A stretch of DNA of 64,000 nucleotides, taken from contig JBDHSK010000009.1 of the NCBI GenBank assembly GCA_039808025.1, forward strand, positions 1 through 64,000. The letters are read 5' to 3'. Each line of letters starts with the position of its first letter. The first letter of the stretch is position 1. The notes beneath the pieces were generated by a model, which saw nothing but the letters and a program-made list of their open reading frames with translations, was not told the origin of the DNA and ran no database searches. The translations under genes were made by a program, and so were the position numbers. Below, in pieces: positions 50,509 to 58,715 of this stretch. Source of the stretch: Sandaracinobacteroides sp039808025. GTDB lineage: Bacteria; Pseudomonadota; Alphaproteobacteria; Sphingomonadales; Sphingomonadaceae.

Positions 50509-51303
50509 ATGACTATTCGCACCCTGCTGGTGGACGACGAGAAACTGGCCATTCAGGGGTTGGAGCACCGGCTGAAGCCTTTTTCCGATATCGAGATCGT
50601 CGGTACGGCGATGAACGGCCGGGACGCCATCCGCGCTATCCGCACCAAGAAGCCCGACCTGGTGTTCCTCGATGTGCAGATGCCGGGGTTCGATGGCTTT
50701 TCCGTGGTGACGGCGATTGCCGATGTGGTGCCGCCGCTGTTCGTATTCGTAACGGCCTATGCCGATCATGCCGTGCGGGCTTTCGATGCCGACGCCATCG
50801 ACTATCTGATGAAGCCGGTGGACAGCGATCGCCTCGCCCAGACTTTGGAACGGGTGCGCCTGAGGCTTGCCGAAAAACGCCTGAGCGACGAGGCCGAGCG
50901 ACTGGCCGCCCGGCTGGCCGAAGTGGCGCCGGAAGCCGTTGGCGAGTTGCAACCCGGTGACGAACCGCCCGCAGACCGGTTCGAGAAGATCATCAATGTG
51001 AAGGATCAGGGGCAGATCTTCCGTGTCGATGTCGACACGATCGAGCGCATCGACGCTGCCGGAGATTATATGTGCCTCACCACCAGCGACCAGACCCTGA
51101 TTCTGCGAGAAACCATGAAGGACATGGAACGCCGGCTCGACCCGCGCAAGTTCCAGCGCGTCCATCGCTCGACCATCGTCAACCTCGATAATGTGCGACA
51201 GGTAAAACCGCACACCAATGGCGAGTGTTTCCTGACACTGGCTTCGGGGGCCACTGTGAAGGTCAGCCGTTCCTACCGGGATGTGGTCGCACGCTTTCTT
51301 TAG
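50509..51303 (+). CDS. LytTR-family response regulator
   Basis: This 264-residue regulator has a receiver domain (residues 1-120) with acidic pocket VDDEK and phosphoacceptor Asp55 in LVFLDVQMPGFDG, plus the conserved Lys in LMKPVD. A linker is followed by a C-terminal LytTR DNA-binding domain (DTIERIDAAGDYMCLTTSDQTLILRETMKDMERRLDPRKFQRVHRSTIVNL). Such regulators control cell-wall, surface or metabolic genes. The target set here is unknown. It forms a pair with the upstream kinase. Confidence 0.94.
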   Translation: MTIRTLLVDDEKLAIQGLEHRLKPFSDIEIVGTAMNGRDAIRAIRTKKPDLVFLDVQMPGFDGFSVVTAIADVVPPLFVFVTAYADHAVRAFDADAIDYLMKPVDSDRLAQTLERVRLRLAEKRLSDEAERLAARLAEVAPEAVGELQPGDEPPADRFEKIINVKDQGQIFRVDVDTIERIDAAGDYMCLTTSDQTLILRETMKDMERRLDPRKFQRVHRSTIVNLDNVRQVKPHTNGECFLTLASGATVKVSRSYRDVVARFL

Positions 51304-51392
51304 GCCTCTCCCGATCTGGTGATTGGCCTTGGCGCGACGGATTGGTATGCGTGGCGCTGGTCAGGAACCGGGATCAGCAGGAGGGATGGCAG

Positions 51393-52361
51393 GTGGCGAC
51401 AGACGAAACAGCTCAGAAGAACCAGCAGCGCAGTTTCCGCGATGCTCTGGGGGGCTTCGCAACGGGCGTCACCATTGCCACCACGCTCGACAGCAGTGGT
51501 GCCCCGGTCGGGGTGACTGCCAGCAGCTTCAATTCGGTCAGTCTCGATCCGCCGCTGGTGTTGTGGTCGCTGGCCCGGTCGTCGCTCTCTCATGATGCGT
51601 TCAGCAGCAGCGGCCATTTTGCAGTCCATGTGCTGGCGGCCACGCAAGAGGCGCTGTCGAACCGTTTTGCCAGAAGCGGACAGGATAAATTCGCCGGGGT
51701 TGCGTGGCAGCCGGGCATTCTCGGGTCTCCCCTGCTGGTGGAATATGCCTCGCGCTTCCAGTGCCGCACCCGCCACCTGTATGAAGGGGGCGATCATGTC
51801 ATTCTGGTTGGCGAGGTGGTGGCCTTCGACAGCCGCAACGTTTCACCCCTGCTGTTCCATGGAGGCCGCTACGCCGAACGGCGGCACCGGCATGCCGGCA
51901 GTGAAACCCCCTCGGTCGATATCGATCAGGGCCGCTTTTCCGATGATTTCCTGTTCTATCTGATTTCCCGCGCCCATTTCCAGACATCGCTGCCAACCCG
52001 CCATGTACTGGCCCGCATGGGAATGGCGATGGAAACCTACCTGACACTCGCCATTCTCAGCATGGATGCGCCGCTTGACCAGGAAGCCATCTGCGCGCGG
52101 CTCGATCATACCGGCCATGCCCCAGATCAGCAGGCATTGCAGGCAATGGTGGCCGCTGGGTTGCTGTCTGCCGACGCCGGGCGGTTTTCGCTGACCGAAA
52201 CCGGACGCAATCACTTCATCGAGACTCTGGCGATCAGCAAGGCCCACGAAGCAGACCTCGCGGATCATTTTACCGTCACGGAACTGGCAGAACTGAAGCT
52301 GCTTCTGCGCCGGATCATCGATCTGACGGGGCATGACGTGCCGATCGACTGGCGCGGCTGA
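51393..52361 (+). CDS. flavin reductase with C-terminal MarR-like domain (probable HsaB partner)
   Basis: This 322-residue protein has an N-terminal flavin reductase domain (residues about 12-165: FRDALGGFATGVTIATT, GVTASSFNSVSLDPPLVLWSLARSS, FAVHVLAATQEALSNRFA). A helical C-terminal domain (about 184-322) resembles a MarR winged helix: LAILSMDAPLDQEAICARLDHTG, GLLSADAGRFSLTETGRNHF. The reductase C1 of Acinetobacter p-hydroxyphenylacetate hydroxylase has this same architecture, and its tail senses the phenolic substrate. It is inferred to feed FADH2/FMNH2 to the HsaA-type oxygenase at 60150. GTG 51393 follows AGGAGGG. Confidence 0.85.
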   Translation: MATDETAQKNQQRSFRDALGGFATGVTIATTLDSSGAPVGVTASSFNSVSLDPPLVLWSLARSSLSHDAFSSSGHFAVHVLAATQEALSNRFARSGQDKFAGVAWQPGILGSPLLVEYASRFQCRTRHLYEGGDHVILVGEVVAFDSRNVSPLLFHGGRYAERRHRHAGSETPSVDIDQGRFSDDFLFYLISRAHFQTSLPTRHVLARMGMAMETYLTLAILSMDAPLDQEAICARLDHTGHAPDQQALQAMVAAGLLSADAGRFSLTETGRNHFIETLAISKAHEADLADHFTVTELAELKLLLRRIIDLTGHDVPIDWRG

Positions 52362-52481
52362 CAGCAGAACGGAAGAAAGGCGCTGAAGGCCGGATCAGAG
52401 GCTGGCCGGTGCCGGTGATCGCTGATTAATTGCGGGAGCAGCCAGTACCGGATCAGCCAGAGGATTGGCCCCCCGGCGTAT

Positions 52482-52546
52482 GAATCAGGCGCGTGGACCA
52501 GGCGCGTGGACCAGGCGTGTGGATCAGGCGCGCGGTTCAGTCGCGT
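52482..52546. repeat. five-copy 13-bp tandem repeat
   Basis: Copies begin at 52482, 52495, 52508, 52521 and 52534 with consensus GGATCAGGCGCGT. Copies two and three differ at one position; the last is the most diverged. The array lies between convergent genes and its last copy overlaps the 3' end of the Old Yellow Enzyme gene, including its stop codon. Confidence 0.8.
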
Positions 52547-53625
52547 TTTGGTTTGCTGCCATCTTCTCCCTGAAGGTTCATGGGCGGATAGTCGGTATAG
52601 CCGCGCTCCTCGCCGGTATAGACGTGCTGGCGGTCAACGCGGGCCAGTTCGGCGCCGTGCTTCAGCCGTTCGACGAAATCGGGGTTGCTGATGAAATAGC
52701 GTCCGAACGAGACGGCATGGGCGTGGCCTTCGTGCAGCAGGCGGGCAGCACTGTCGGGCTCGAGGGCGTTGTTGGCGATCAGGTTGCCTGACCAGTTCTC
52801 GCGCACCCAGCCCAGTGTATCAGCAACATCGATCAGATGCACATAGGCAAGACCAAGGGTGTCGGCCGCACGCAGCAGCGGGATGAAGGTCGCCTTGGGG
52901 TCGTCGTCGTCCATGCCGTTATAATTATTGTAGGGCGAGATGCGGAACCCCACCCGTTCACCGCCAATCGCTGCCGCCATGGCCTGCAGCACCTCGATCA
53001 CGAAGCGGATGCGGTTCTCGGGGCTGCCGCCATACATGTCGTTGCGCTGGTTGCTGTGGGGGTTCAGGAACTGGTTGGGCAGATAGCCACTGGCACAGTG
53101 AAGCTCGACTCCGTCCATGCCGGCTTCCCGGGCATTGATGGCGGCCCGGGCATATTGCGCCACCACATCCCTCACTTCGATCGTCGTCAGGGCGTGCGGC
53201 ATTTCCGTGGCGACCGGCACACCATCGGGGCCGGGAACCAGGGCCGGGCAGGGAATGGCGGACGGCGCAATGGTGCGGCTGTCGTCCTGCTTGTTGGCGC
53301 GCACGCACACCCGGCCGCAGTGCATCAGCTGCATGACGATCTGCCCGCCCTGCGCGTGAACGGCCTCGGCCACCCGCCGCCAGCCTTCCACCTGCGCCTC
53401 AGACCAGATACCCGGCGTGCGCCAATAGCCCTTGCCTTCGGCCGACGGCTGCACCCCCTCGGTGATGATGAGTCCGGCGCTGGCGCGCTGGCGGTAATAT
53501 TCCACCATCAGGTCGCCCGGCACATCGCCAGGACCGGCGCGGTCGCGGGTCATCGGCGCCATGACGATGGCGTTGCTCAGCTTGATGGCCCCAAGGGTGC
53601 GCGGATGAAACAGTTTCGAGTGCAT
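52537..53625 (-). CDS. Old Yellow Enzyme family NADH:flavin oxidoreductase
   Basis: This 362-residue FMN protein has the OYE barrel: LGAIKLSNAIVMAPMTRDRA, GLIITEGVQPSAEGKGYWRTPGIW, MQLMHCGRV, NQFLNPHSNQRNDMYGGSPENRIRF and VSFGRYFISNPDF. It would reduce an activated C=C bond. The substrate-binding pair is unusual: His176 is kept, but the expected Asn or His three residues later is Ser179 (HCASGY). The proton donor Tyr181 is present. The location suggests a steroid enone substrate, as for the OYE-type BaiCD/BaiH enzymes in bile-acid metabolism; this is inference. The ATG at 53625 was preferred over TTG 53631. Confidence 0.9.
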   Translation of the reverse strand: MHSKLFHPRTLGAIKLSNAIVMAPMTRDRAGPGDVPGDLMVEYYRQRASAGLIITEGVQPSAEGKGYWRTPGIWSEAQVEGWRRVAEAVHAQGGQIVMQLMHCGRVCVRANKQDDSRTIAPSAIPCPALVPGPDGVPVATEMPHALTTIEVRDVVAQYARAAINAREAGMDGVELHCASGYLPNQFLNPHSNQRNDMYGGSPENRIRFVIEVLQAMAAAIGGERVGFRISPYNNYNGMDDDDPKATFIPLLRAADTLGLAYVHLIDVADTLGWVRENWSGNLIANNALEPDSAARLLHEGHAHAVSFGRYFISNPDFVERLKHGAELARVDRQHVYTGEERGYTDYPPMNLQGEDGSKPKRD

Positions 53626-53710
53626 GGACAACCCATATTACCTATTGGCTGCTTTGTTAATTGCGTTAGAACAACCGTGAGTAAATACGCATATGGGGAG
53701 TGATTGCACG

Positions 53711-54463
53711 ATGGGACAGGATTTTTCCGGAAAAGTGGCGCTGGTTACCGGCGCTGGTGGCGGGATCGGCAGGGCGACGGCGCTGGCTTTTGCCAAGGCC
53801 GGTGCTTCGGTGGTGGTAAGCGATATCGCCCCCAAAGGCGGCGAAGAGACAGTGGCGATGATCGCCGCTTCCGGAGGTGACAGCCTGTTCGTGCAATGCG
53901 ATGTGGCCGATTCCGGTTCCGTGAAGGCACTGGTGGCGGCGGCAGTGTCACGATTCGGCCGGCTCGATTTCGGGTTCAACAATGCCGGAATCAACAGCCA
54001 GGGGGCCGATGAATGGCAGGAGGATGTGTGGCGCCGGGCGGTGTCGATCAATCTCGACGGGGTGATGCACTGCATGCGCGAAGAGGCGGAAGCGATGCTG
54101 GCCACTGGCGGCGGCGCCATCGTCAATACCTCGTCGATCAACGGGTTTACCGGCAACGCCCGGCAGCCCGGGTATGTGGCGACCAAGCATGGCGTCATCG
54201 GCCTTACCCGCCACGGGGCGCTGAAATGGGCGCGGCACAACATCCGGGTGAATGCGGTGTGCCCCGGTGTCATTGAAACGCCAATGACCGAGGCCCTGGC
54301 CAACGACCCCGAGCTGCGCGCGTTGATGGAGTCGATGACGCCGATGGGGCGCATGGGCCGCCCCGAGGAAATCGCGGCAGCGGTGGTGTGGCTGTGCAGC
54401 GATGAAGCCAGTTTCGTAACCGGCCACCCGATGGTGATCGATGGCGGTGCAACCATTGCCTGA
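53711..54463 (+). CDS. short-chain dehydrogenase/reductase (possible hydroxysteroid dehydrogenase)
   Basis: This 250-residue classical SDR has the NAD(P) site VTGAGGGIGRAT, FNNAGI, the catalytic Ser in NTSSING, the YVATK active-site Tyr and Lys, and a PGVIETPM loop. An aspartate after the second strand (VVSDIAPKG) favours NAD. Hydroxysteroid dehydrogenase activity is inferred from its neighbours only. The ATG at 53711 follows GGGGAG at 10 nt; the ATG at 53693 has no ribosome site. It is divergent from the OYE gene across an 85-bp region. Confidence 0.88.
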   Translation: MGQDFSGKVALVTGAGGGIGRATALAFAKAGASVVVSDIAPKGGEETVAMIAASGGDSLFVQCDVADSGSVKALVAAAVSRFGRLDFGFNNAGINSQGADEWQEDVWRRAVSINLDGVMHCMREEAEAMLATGGGAIVNTSSINGFTGNARQPGYVATKHGVIGLTRHGALKWARHNIRVNAVCPGVIETPMTEALANDPELRALMESMTPMGRMGRPEEIAAAVVWLCSDEASFVTGHPMVIDGGATIA

Positions 54464-54490
54464 CAGGCAGCCGTTGCCTGGTTGGCGGCG

Positions 54491-56038
54491 CTAGCCGCGC
54501 AGTTCGGTTTTCAGCACCTTGCCTGCTGCGTTGGTTGGCAGGTGGTCGACAAAGACGATACTGCGCGGCACCTTGTAGTTGGCCATATGCTCGCGCGCCC
54601 AGGCGATCATCTCCGTTTCGCTGATGTCCTGATCCGGGCGCAGCACCACGAAGGCCCGGCCCAGTTCGCCCATGCGTTCGTCGGGGACGCCAACGACTGC
54701 AACACTGGCAATGGCATGATGTTCGGCCAGCAGTTTTTCAACCTCGGCCGGATAGACGTTGAACCCGCCGGAAATATACATGTCTTTCTTGCGGTCGGTG
54801 ATCCGCACATAGCCGGAGTCATCCATGGTGCCGATATCACCGGTATGGAGCCAGCCGTCCGCGTCGATGGTGCTGGCCGTGGCATCGGGGTCGTCGAGGT
54901 AGCCTGCCATCACACCATAGCCACGCACGCAGATTTCTCCGGTTTCGCCAGCCGCCAGAGGCACGCCCTCGTCATCAGCGATCTTCACGTCAAGGCCGGG
55001 GATGGCCTTGCCACAGCTGCCCGCCACCAGCTCGGGCGCGTCGCCGGGCAGGCACGAGGTGATCACCGTGCACTCGGTCATCCCGTAAGAGGTCAGCACC
55101 CTGTCGAATCCGAGTTCGTCTTTCATGCGGCGGATGAGTATGGGCGGCACGGTGGCGGCCCCCGTCATGGCGCTTTTCAGTGACGACGAATCAAAGCGCC
55201 GCCCTTCCAGAGCCGTCAGCAGCGACTGATAGATGGTCGGCGCTCCGGGGAGGAAGGCAATGCGGTCATGTTCGATGTGCGCGATGGTTTTTTCAACATC
55301 GAAGGTGGCCATCGGCACGATGGTTGCACCCGCCAGAAGCGCCGCCACCCAGCCGGCCTTGTAGCCGAAACTGTGAAAGAAGGGGTTGATGATGAGGTAA
55401 GGGTCGCCGGCTGCAAGGCCTACATATTTGTTCCATTCGACAAACATCGGCAGAATCCGGCCGTGGGTGGTGATCACCCCCTTGGGCCTCCCGGTGGTGC
55501 CGCTGGTGAACATGATGTCGCTGATGGTGTCGGGGCCGATGGCCGCCATGGCCTGATCGATGGCCGGGTCGTCGGCGTCGCCGCTGGCGCGAAAAGCCTC
55601 CCAGCCGCTATCGAAGCGAATGATTTCGGCAAGATCGGGCAGATCGGCGCCGGCCAGCATCGCCGGATAATCAACACCCAGAAAATCCCCTACCACGAAC
55701 AGCAGCCGACAGTGGGTGCGCCGCAGGATATCAGACGCCTCGCCTCCCTTGAGCCGGGTATTTAGGGGAACGATGGCAGCCCCGGTTGCCTGGGTGGCGA
55801 TGGCGGCGACGATCCAGTCCCGGCCGTTGGGGGCCCAGATGGCGACCCGGCTGCCGGCGCCGATCTGGCGTTTCAGAAGGGCAGAGGTGGCGATGCGCAC
55901 TTCATGCCATAATTTCGCGTAACTCCAGCGCTCACCCTGGTCGAGGATGGCGGGGGCATCGCCGTAGCGGGAAGCACCCAGCCGGGCCAGGTGCGGAATG
56001 GTGGGGGCGGGACTGGCGGCGGTCGTCGTCTCAGGCAT
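54491..56038 (-). CDS. acyl-CoA synthetase, FadD3-like candidate
   Basis: This 515-residue ANL-family ligase has the P-loop MFTSGTTGRPKG, ITSYGMTECTV, DGWLHTGDIG, and the catalytic lysine near the C-terminus (NAAGKVLKTELRG). It activates a carboxylic acid as acyl-CoA through an acyl-AMP. In actinobacterial steroid degradation FadD3 activates the C/D-ring propanoate (HIP), whereas other ligases act on side chains. Sequence alone cannot choose between them. The first eight bases overlap the end of the ketosteroid isomerase gene. Confidence 0.85.
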   Translation of the reverse strand: MPETTTAASPAPTIPHLARLGASRYGDAPAILDQGERWSYAKLWHEVRIATSALLKRQIGAGSRVAIWAPNGRDWIVAAIATQATGAAIVPLNTRLKGGEASDILRRTHCRLLFVVGDFLGVDYPAMLAGADLPDLAEIIRFDSGWEAFRASGDADDPAIDQAMAAIGPDTISDIMFTSGTTGRPKGVITTHGRILPMFVEWNKYVGLAAGDPYLIINPFFHSFGYKAGWVAALLAGATIVPMATFDVEKTIAHIEHDRIAFLPGAPTIYQSLLTALEGRRFDSSSLKSAMTGAATVPPILIRRMKDELGFDRVLTSYGMTECTVITSCLPGDAPELVAGSCGKAIPGLDVKIADDEGVPLAAGETGEICVRGYGVMAGYLDDPDATASTIDADGWLHTGDIGTMDDSGYVRITDRKKDMYISGGFNVYPAEVEKLLAEHHAIASVAVVGVPDERMGELGRAFVVLRPDQDISETEMIAWAREHMANYKVPRSIVFVDHLPTNAAGKVLKTELRG

Positions 56039-56408
56039 TGGTGATATTCTCGGCTCCGAAGAAAGCGCGCATTTCCACCACCTTTCCCTCCGCGTCAAAG
56101 CGGAAGACATCGATCACCTCGATACGGGTGGGCTTGCCCTCCAGTTCGAGCGTGACGGCAAAGGGGAAGGCGGCATAATCGCCGGCGCAGCGGATGGCGC
56201 CCAGCAGGCCCAGTTTCGCCCCCATCGACACGCCACGGGCCATGAAGGCACGGATGGCCTCTTTGCCGATGACCAGCGGGGTTCCTACCGGATCTTCGAC
56301 GGTGGCATTATCGGCAAACACCGAAACGATCCCGTCGAGATCGCCGGCACAATAAGAGGCAATGTAGGTTTCAACCGCCTTCACCCGGTCTGCCACCGAA
56401 ACGCTCAT
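56031..56408 (-). CDS. ksi: delta5-3-ketosteroid isomerase
   Basis: KSI converts 5-ene-3-oxosteroids to 4-ene-3-oxosteroids. The 125-residue protein matches Comamonas testosteroni KSI in length and sequence: AGDLDGIVSVFADNATVEDPVG, VIDVFRFDAEGKVVEMRAFFG. All three catalytic residues are present: Tyr15, Asp39 (general base) and Asp100 (oxyanion hole). The ATG at 56408 overlaps the stop of the upstream dehydrogenase gene; a longer frame from 56537 is antisense noise. This is the strongest marker for steroid catabolism on the minus strand. Confidence 0.93.
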   Translation of the reverse strand: MSVSVADRVKAVETYIASYCAGDLDGIVSVFADNATVEDPVGTPLVIGKEAIRAFMARGVSMGAKLGLLGAIRCAGDYAAFPFAVTLELEGKPTRIEVIDVFRFDAEGKVVEMRAFFGAENITNA

Positions 56409-57583
56409 GCGATGCCCCTTGGTTCGCGCGGCATGCCAAGACCACGCTCGGCGATCAGGTTGCGCTGGATCTGGTTGGTGCCGCCATAAATGGTGTCGGC
56501 GCGGGAATAGAGGAAGAGGTTGGGAAGCATGCCCCATTCATACGCCGGGTTGTCGGTGACTTCGCCATCCTGCCCCAGCACATCCATTGCCAGTTCCCCC
56601 AGCGAACGGCGCCAGCTCGCCCACTGGATCTTGTAGGTGAGGGCAGCGCCATCAACCTTGGAATGATCGGTGTTCGACAGCATCCGCAACGCCCCATAGC
56701 GCATCAGCCGCAAGCCGATTTCCGCCTTGGCGATGCGCTGGCGGATCAGCGGGTCGTTAGCGGCGCCATTGGCACGGGCAGCGGCGATGATGGCATTCAG
56801 TTCATTGCGAAAACCCATCTGCTGCCCAAGCGTCGAGACGCCGCGCTCGAACGACAGCAGGCCCATGGCGATCTTCCAGCCCTCGCCGGGGGCACCGATC
56901 AGGCTGTCGGCGGCGCAGCGGGCATCGGTGAAGAAGGTTTCGTTGAACTCGGCATCGCCATTGATCTGCGGGATCGGCCGGATCTCGATGCCCGGCTGAT
57001 CGATGGGCATCATCAGGAAGGTCAGGCCCTTGGGGCCGACCGACCCTTCCTCCGACCGCGCCACCACGAAGATCCAGTCGGAGATGTGGGCAAGGCTCGT
57101 CCAGATCTTCTGGCCGTTAACTACCCATTCGCCGCCCTCAAGCCGCGCCTTGGTGCGCACGCTCGCCAGATCGGAACCGGCGTTGGGTTCCGAAAAGCCC
57201 TGGCAGAAGATGGTCTTGCCGGCAGCGATGTCGGGCAGGAACCGCTGCTTTTGCGCCTCGGTGCCGAAGGTTAGGATGGTGGGGCCTGCAAGTTCGATGC
57301 CGATGTGGTTCACGCGTCCCGGAACCCCGGCGCGGGCATATTCCTCGGCAAAGATCACCTGTTCGGCAAGCGTCGCGTCGCGGCCACCCCACTGGCTTGG
57401 CCAGCCGATGCACGACCAGCGATGGGCAGCGAGCTGCTGTTCCCATTCCTTGCGGCGTTCGGCCTTGGCCGTAAGGGTGGTGATGCCCTTGATGTCACGG
57501 AATTCGCCGGCCATCTGGCCGTTCAGCCAGTCGGCGCACTCGGCGCGGAACTGTTCTTCGGCAGGAGAGAAACTGAGCTTCAT
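56405..57583 (-). CDS. acyl-CoA dehydrogenase, large subunit of a putative alpha2beta2 pair
   Basis: This 392-residue ACAD has IFCQGFSEPNAGSDLASVRTKA and WVVNGQKIWTS (FAD and substrate loops), and NETFFTDAR. The C-terminal TIYGGTNQIQRNLIAERGLG shows Gly where medium-chain ACADs have the catalytic Glu of YEGT. It overlaps a second, divergent ACAD gene (ATGA). Adjacent ACAD pairs in steroid operons typically form heterotetramers acting on side chains or ring fragments (FadE and Scd systems). Substrate unknown. Confidence 0.88.
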   Translation of the reverse strand: MKLSFSPAEEQFRAECADWLNGQMAGEFRDIKGITTLTAKAERRKEWEQQLAAHRWSCIGWPSQWGGRDATLAEQVIFAEEYARAGVPGRVNHIGIELAGPTILTFGTEAQKQRFLPDIAAGKTIFCQGFSEPNAGSDLASVRTKARLEGGEWVVNGQKIWTSLAHISDWIFVVARSEEGSVGPKGLTFLMMPIDQPGIEIRPIPQINGDAEFNETFFTDARCAADSLIGAPGEGWKIAMGLLSFERGVSTLGQQMGFRNELNAIIAAARANGAANDPLIRQRIAKAEIGLRLMRYGALRMLSNTDHSKVDGAALTYKIQWASWRRSLGELAMDVLGQDGEVTDNPAYEWGMLPNLFLYSRADTIYGGTNQIQRNLIAERGLGMPREPRGIA

Positions 57584-58635
57584 GCCGCATCTCCGAGGAT
57601 CATGGTTGCCACCTGCTCGCGGTGCCAGTTGCCGGTGCCAAGCTGGGTCTGGATCGAGCGTGCCCGCTTGAAGAACAGGTGGGCGTCATGTTCCCAGGTG
57701 AAGCCGATACCGCCATGCAACTGGATCATGTCGGCAGCACAGCGAAAGAAGGTATCTGCGCAGAAGCTCTTGGCGGCGTGCAGGGCAAGCTCGGGCTCGT
57801 CGGTTCCCTCGTCGACAGCGCAGGCCGCCCAATAGAGCGCCGAGCGCGCCTGCTCGATCTCGACCATCATGTCGGCAAGGCGGTGCTTGTAGGCCTGAAA
57901 GCTGCCGATCGGCCGTCCGAACTGTACCCGTTCGCGGGCATAGTGCACCGTACGGTCGAGGCAGGCCTGGGCGCCGCCCAGCGCCTCGGCCGACAGACAG
58001 ATCACCCCGGCCTCGATGGCCTTGCGTCGCGCAGCTGCGCCATCGGAGAGCGGCGTCGCTTCGGCATGATCGAGCACCAGCTCGGCCAGCGGGCGGGTCT
58101 GGTCCATGGTGGTGCGAGGCGCGACGCTGACGCCCGCCTGTCCACGTTCCACAAGCCACGCTGCGTTGTCGCCCAGCAGCAGGAACAGGCTGGCGACATT
58201 GCCATGCGGCACGTGGCGCACACGGCCCGACAGGCGATTGCCCGATACCGCAAGTCCGGGTGCTTCGACAGCGGCGGCAATGGTGGCTCCGCTGATGAGG
58301 CCGGGAAGCAGGGCGGCCTGCTGCTCAGCACTGCCACCTGCAACAATGGCGCTGCCCACCATGGCCTGTCCCAGCAGGGGGATGGCGGCCACCTGGGCAC
58401 CCGCGGCTTCTGCGACGGTTGCAAACTCGACCATGCCCAGCGCCGATCCGCCAGCGGATTCGGGGAAGAGGATGCCCCCCAGCCCAAGGTCGTTGCAGAA
58501 GGCCCGCCAGCCGTCATGGTCGACGCCGTCAGCCGCCATGGCCTTGCGAGTCTGTTCACTGGTGGCACTGTCGGCAAAGAATTGACGCGCCGTTTCGGCA
58601 ATCATTGCCTGTTCATCGGTGAAGGCAAAATCCAT
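57580..58635 (-). CDS. acyl-CoA dehydrogenase, small subunit of a putative alpha2beta2 pair
   Basis: This 351-residue ACAD-fold protein has a short, divergent middle domain but a conserved C-terminal half with RVQFGRPIGSFQAYKHRLADMMVEIEQARSALYWAA (FAD-contacting Arg) and MIQLHGGIGFTWEHDAHLFFKRA. It lacks the YEGT catalytic loop. Such divergent partners provide half the FAD site in steroid ACAD heterotetramers. The ATG at 58635 was chosen because GAGGG lies 6 nt upstream; the ATG at 58641 touches that site. hsaC precedes it by 80 bp. Confidence 0.86.
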   Translation of the reverse strand: MDFAFTDEQAMIAETARQFFADSATSEQTRKAMAADGVDHDGWRAFCNDLGLGGILFPESAGGSALGMVEFATVAEAAGAQVAAIPLLGQAMVGSAIVAGGSAEQQAALLPGLISGATIAAAVEAPGLAVSGNRLSGRVRHVPHGNVASLFLLLGDNAAWLVERGQAGVSVAPRTTMDQTRPLAELVLDHAEATPLSDGAAARRKAIEAGVICLSAEALGGAQACLDRTVHYARERVQFGRPIGSFQAYKHRLADMMVEIEQARSALYWAACAVDEGTDEPELALHAAKSFCADTFFRCAADMIQLHGGIGFTWEHDAHLFFKRARSIQTQLGTGNWHREQVATMILGDAA

Positions 58636-58715
58636 CCGCATCCCTCGCTGGCTGTGGAATTGACCCGAAATCGATCGGAACGTCCAGCACTGGTTTCAGT
58701 GCCGGACGAACCCGG

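Noticed and set aside
52482..52546. Small CRISPR-like array
   Set aside because: The units are directly abutting 13-mers without spacers.
53626..53710. Operator TTGTT...AACAA between the OYE and SDR genes
   Set aside because: The arms are only 5 bp with an 11-bp gap in AT-rich promoter DNA, so chance is likely.
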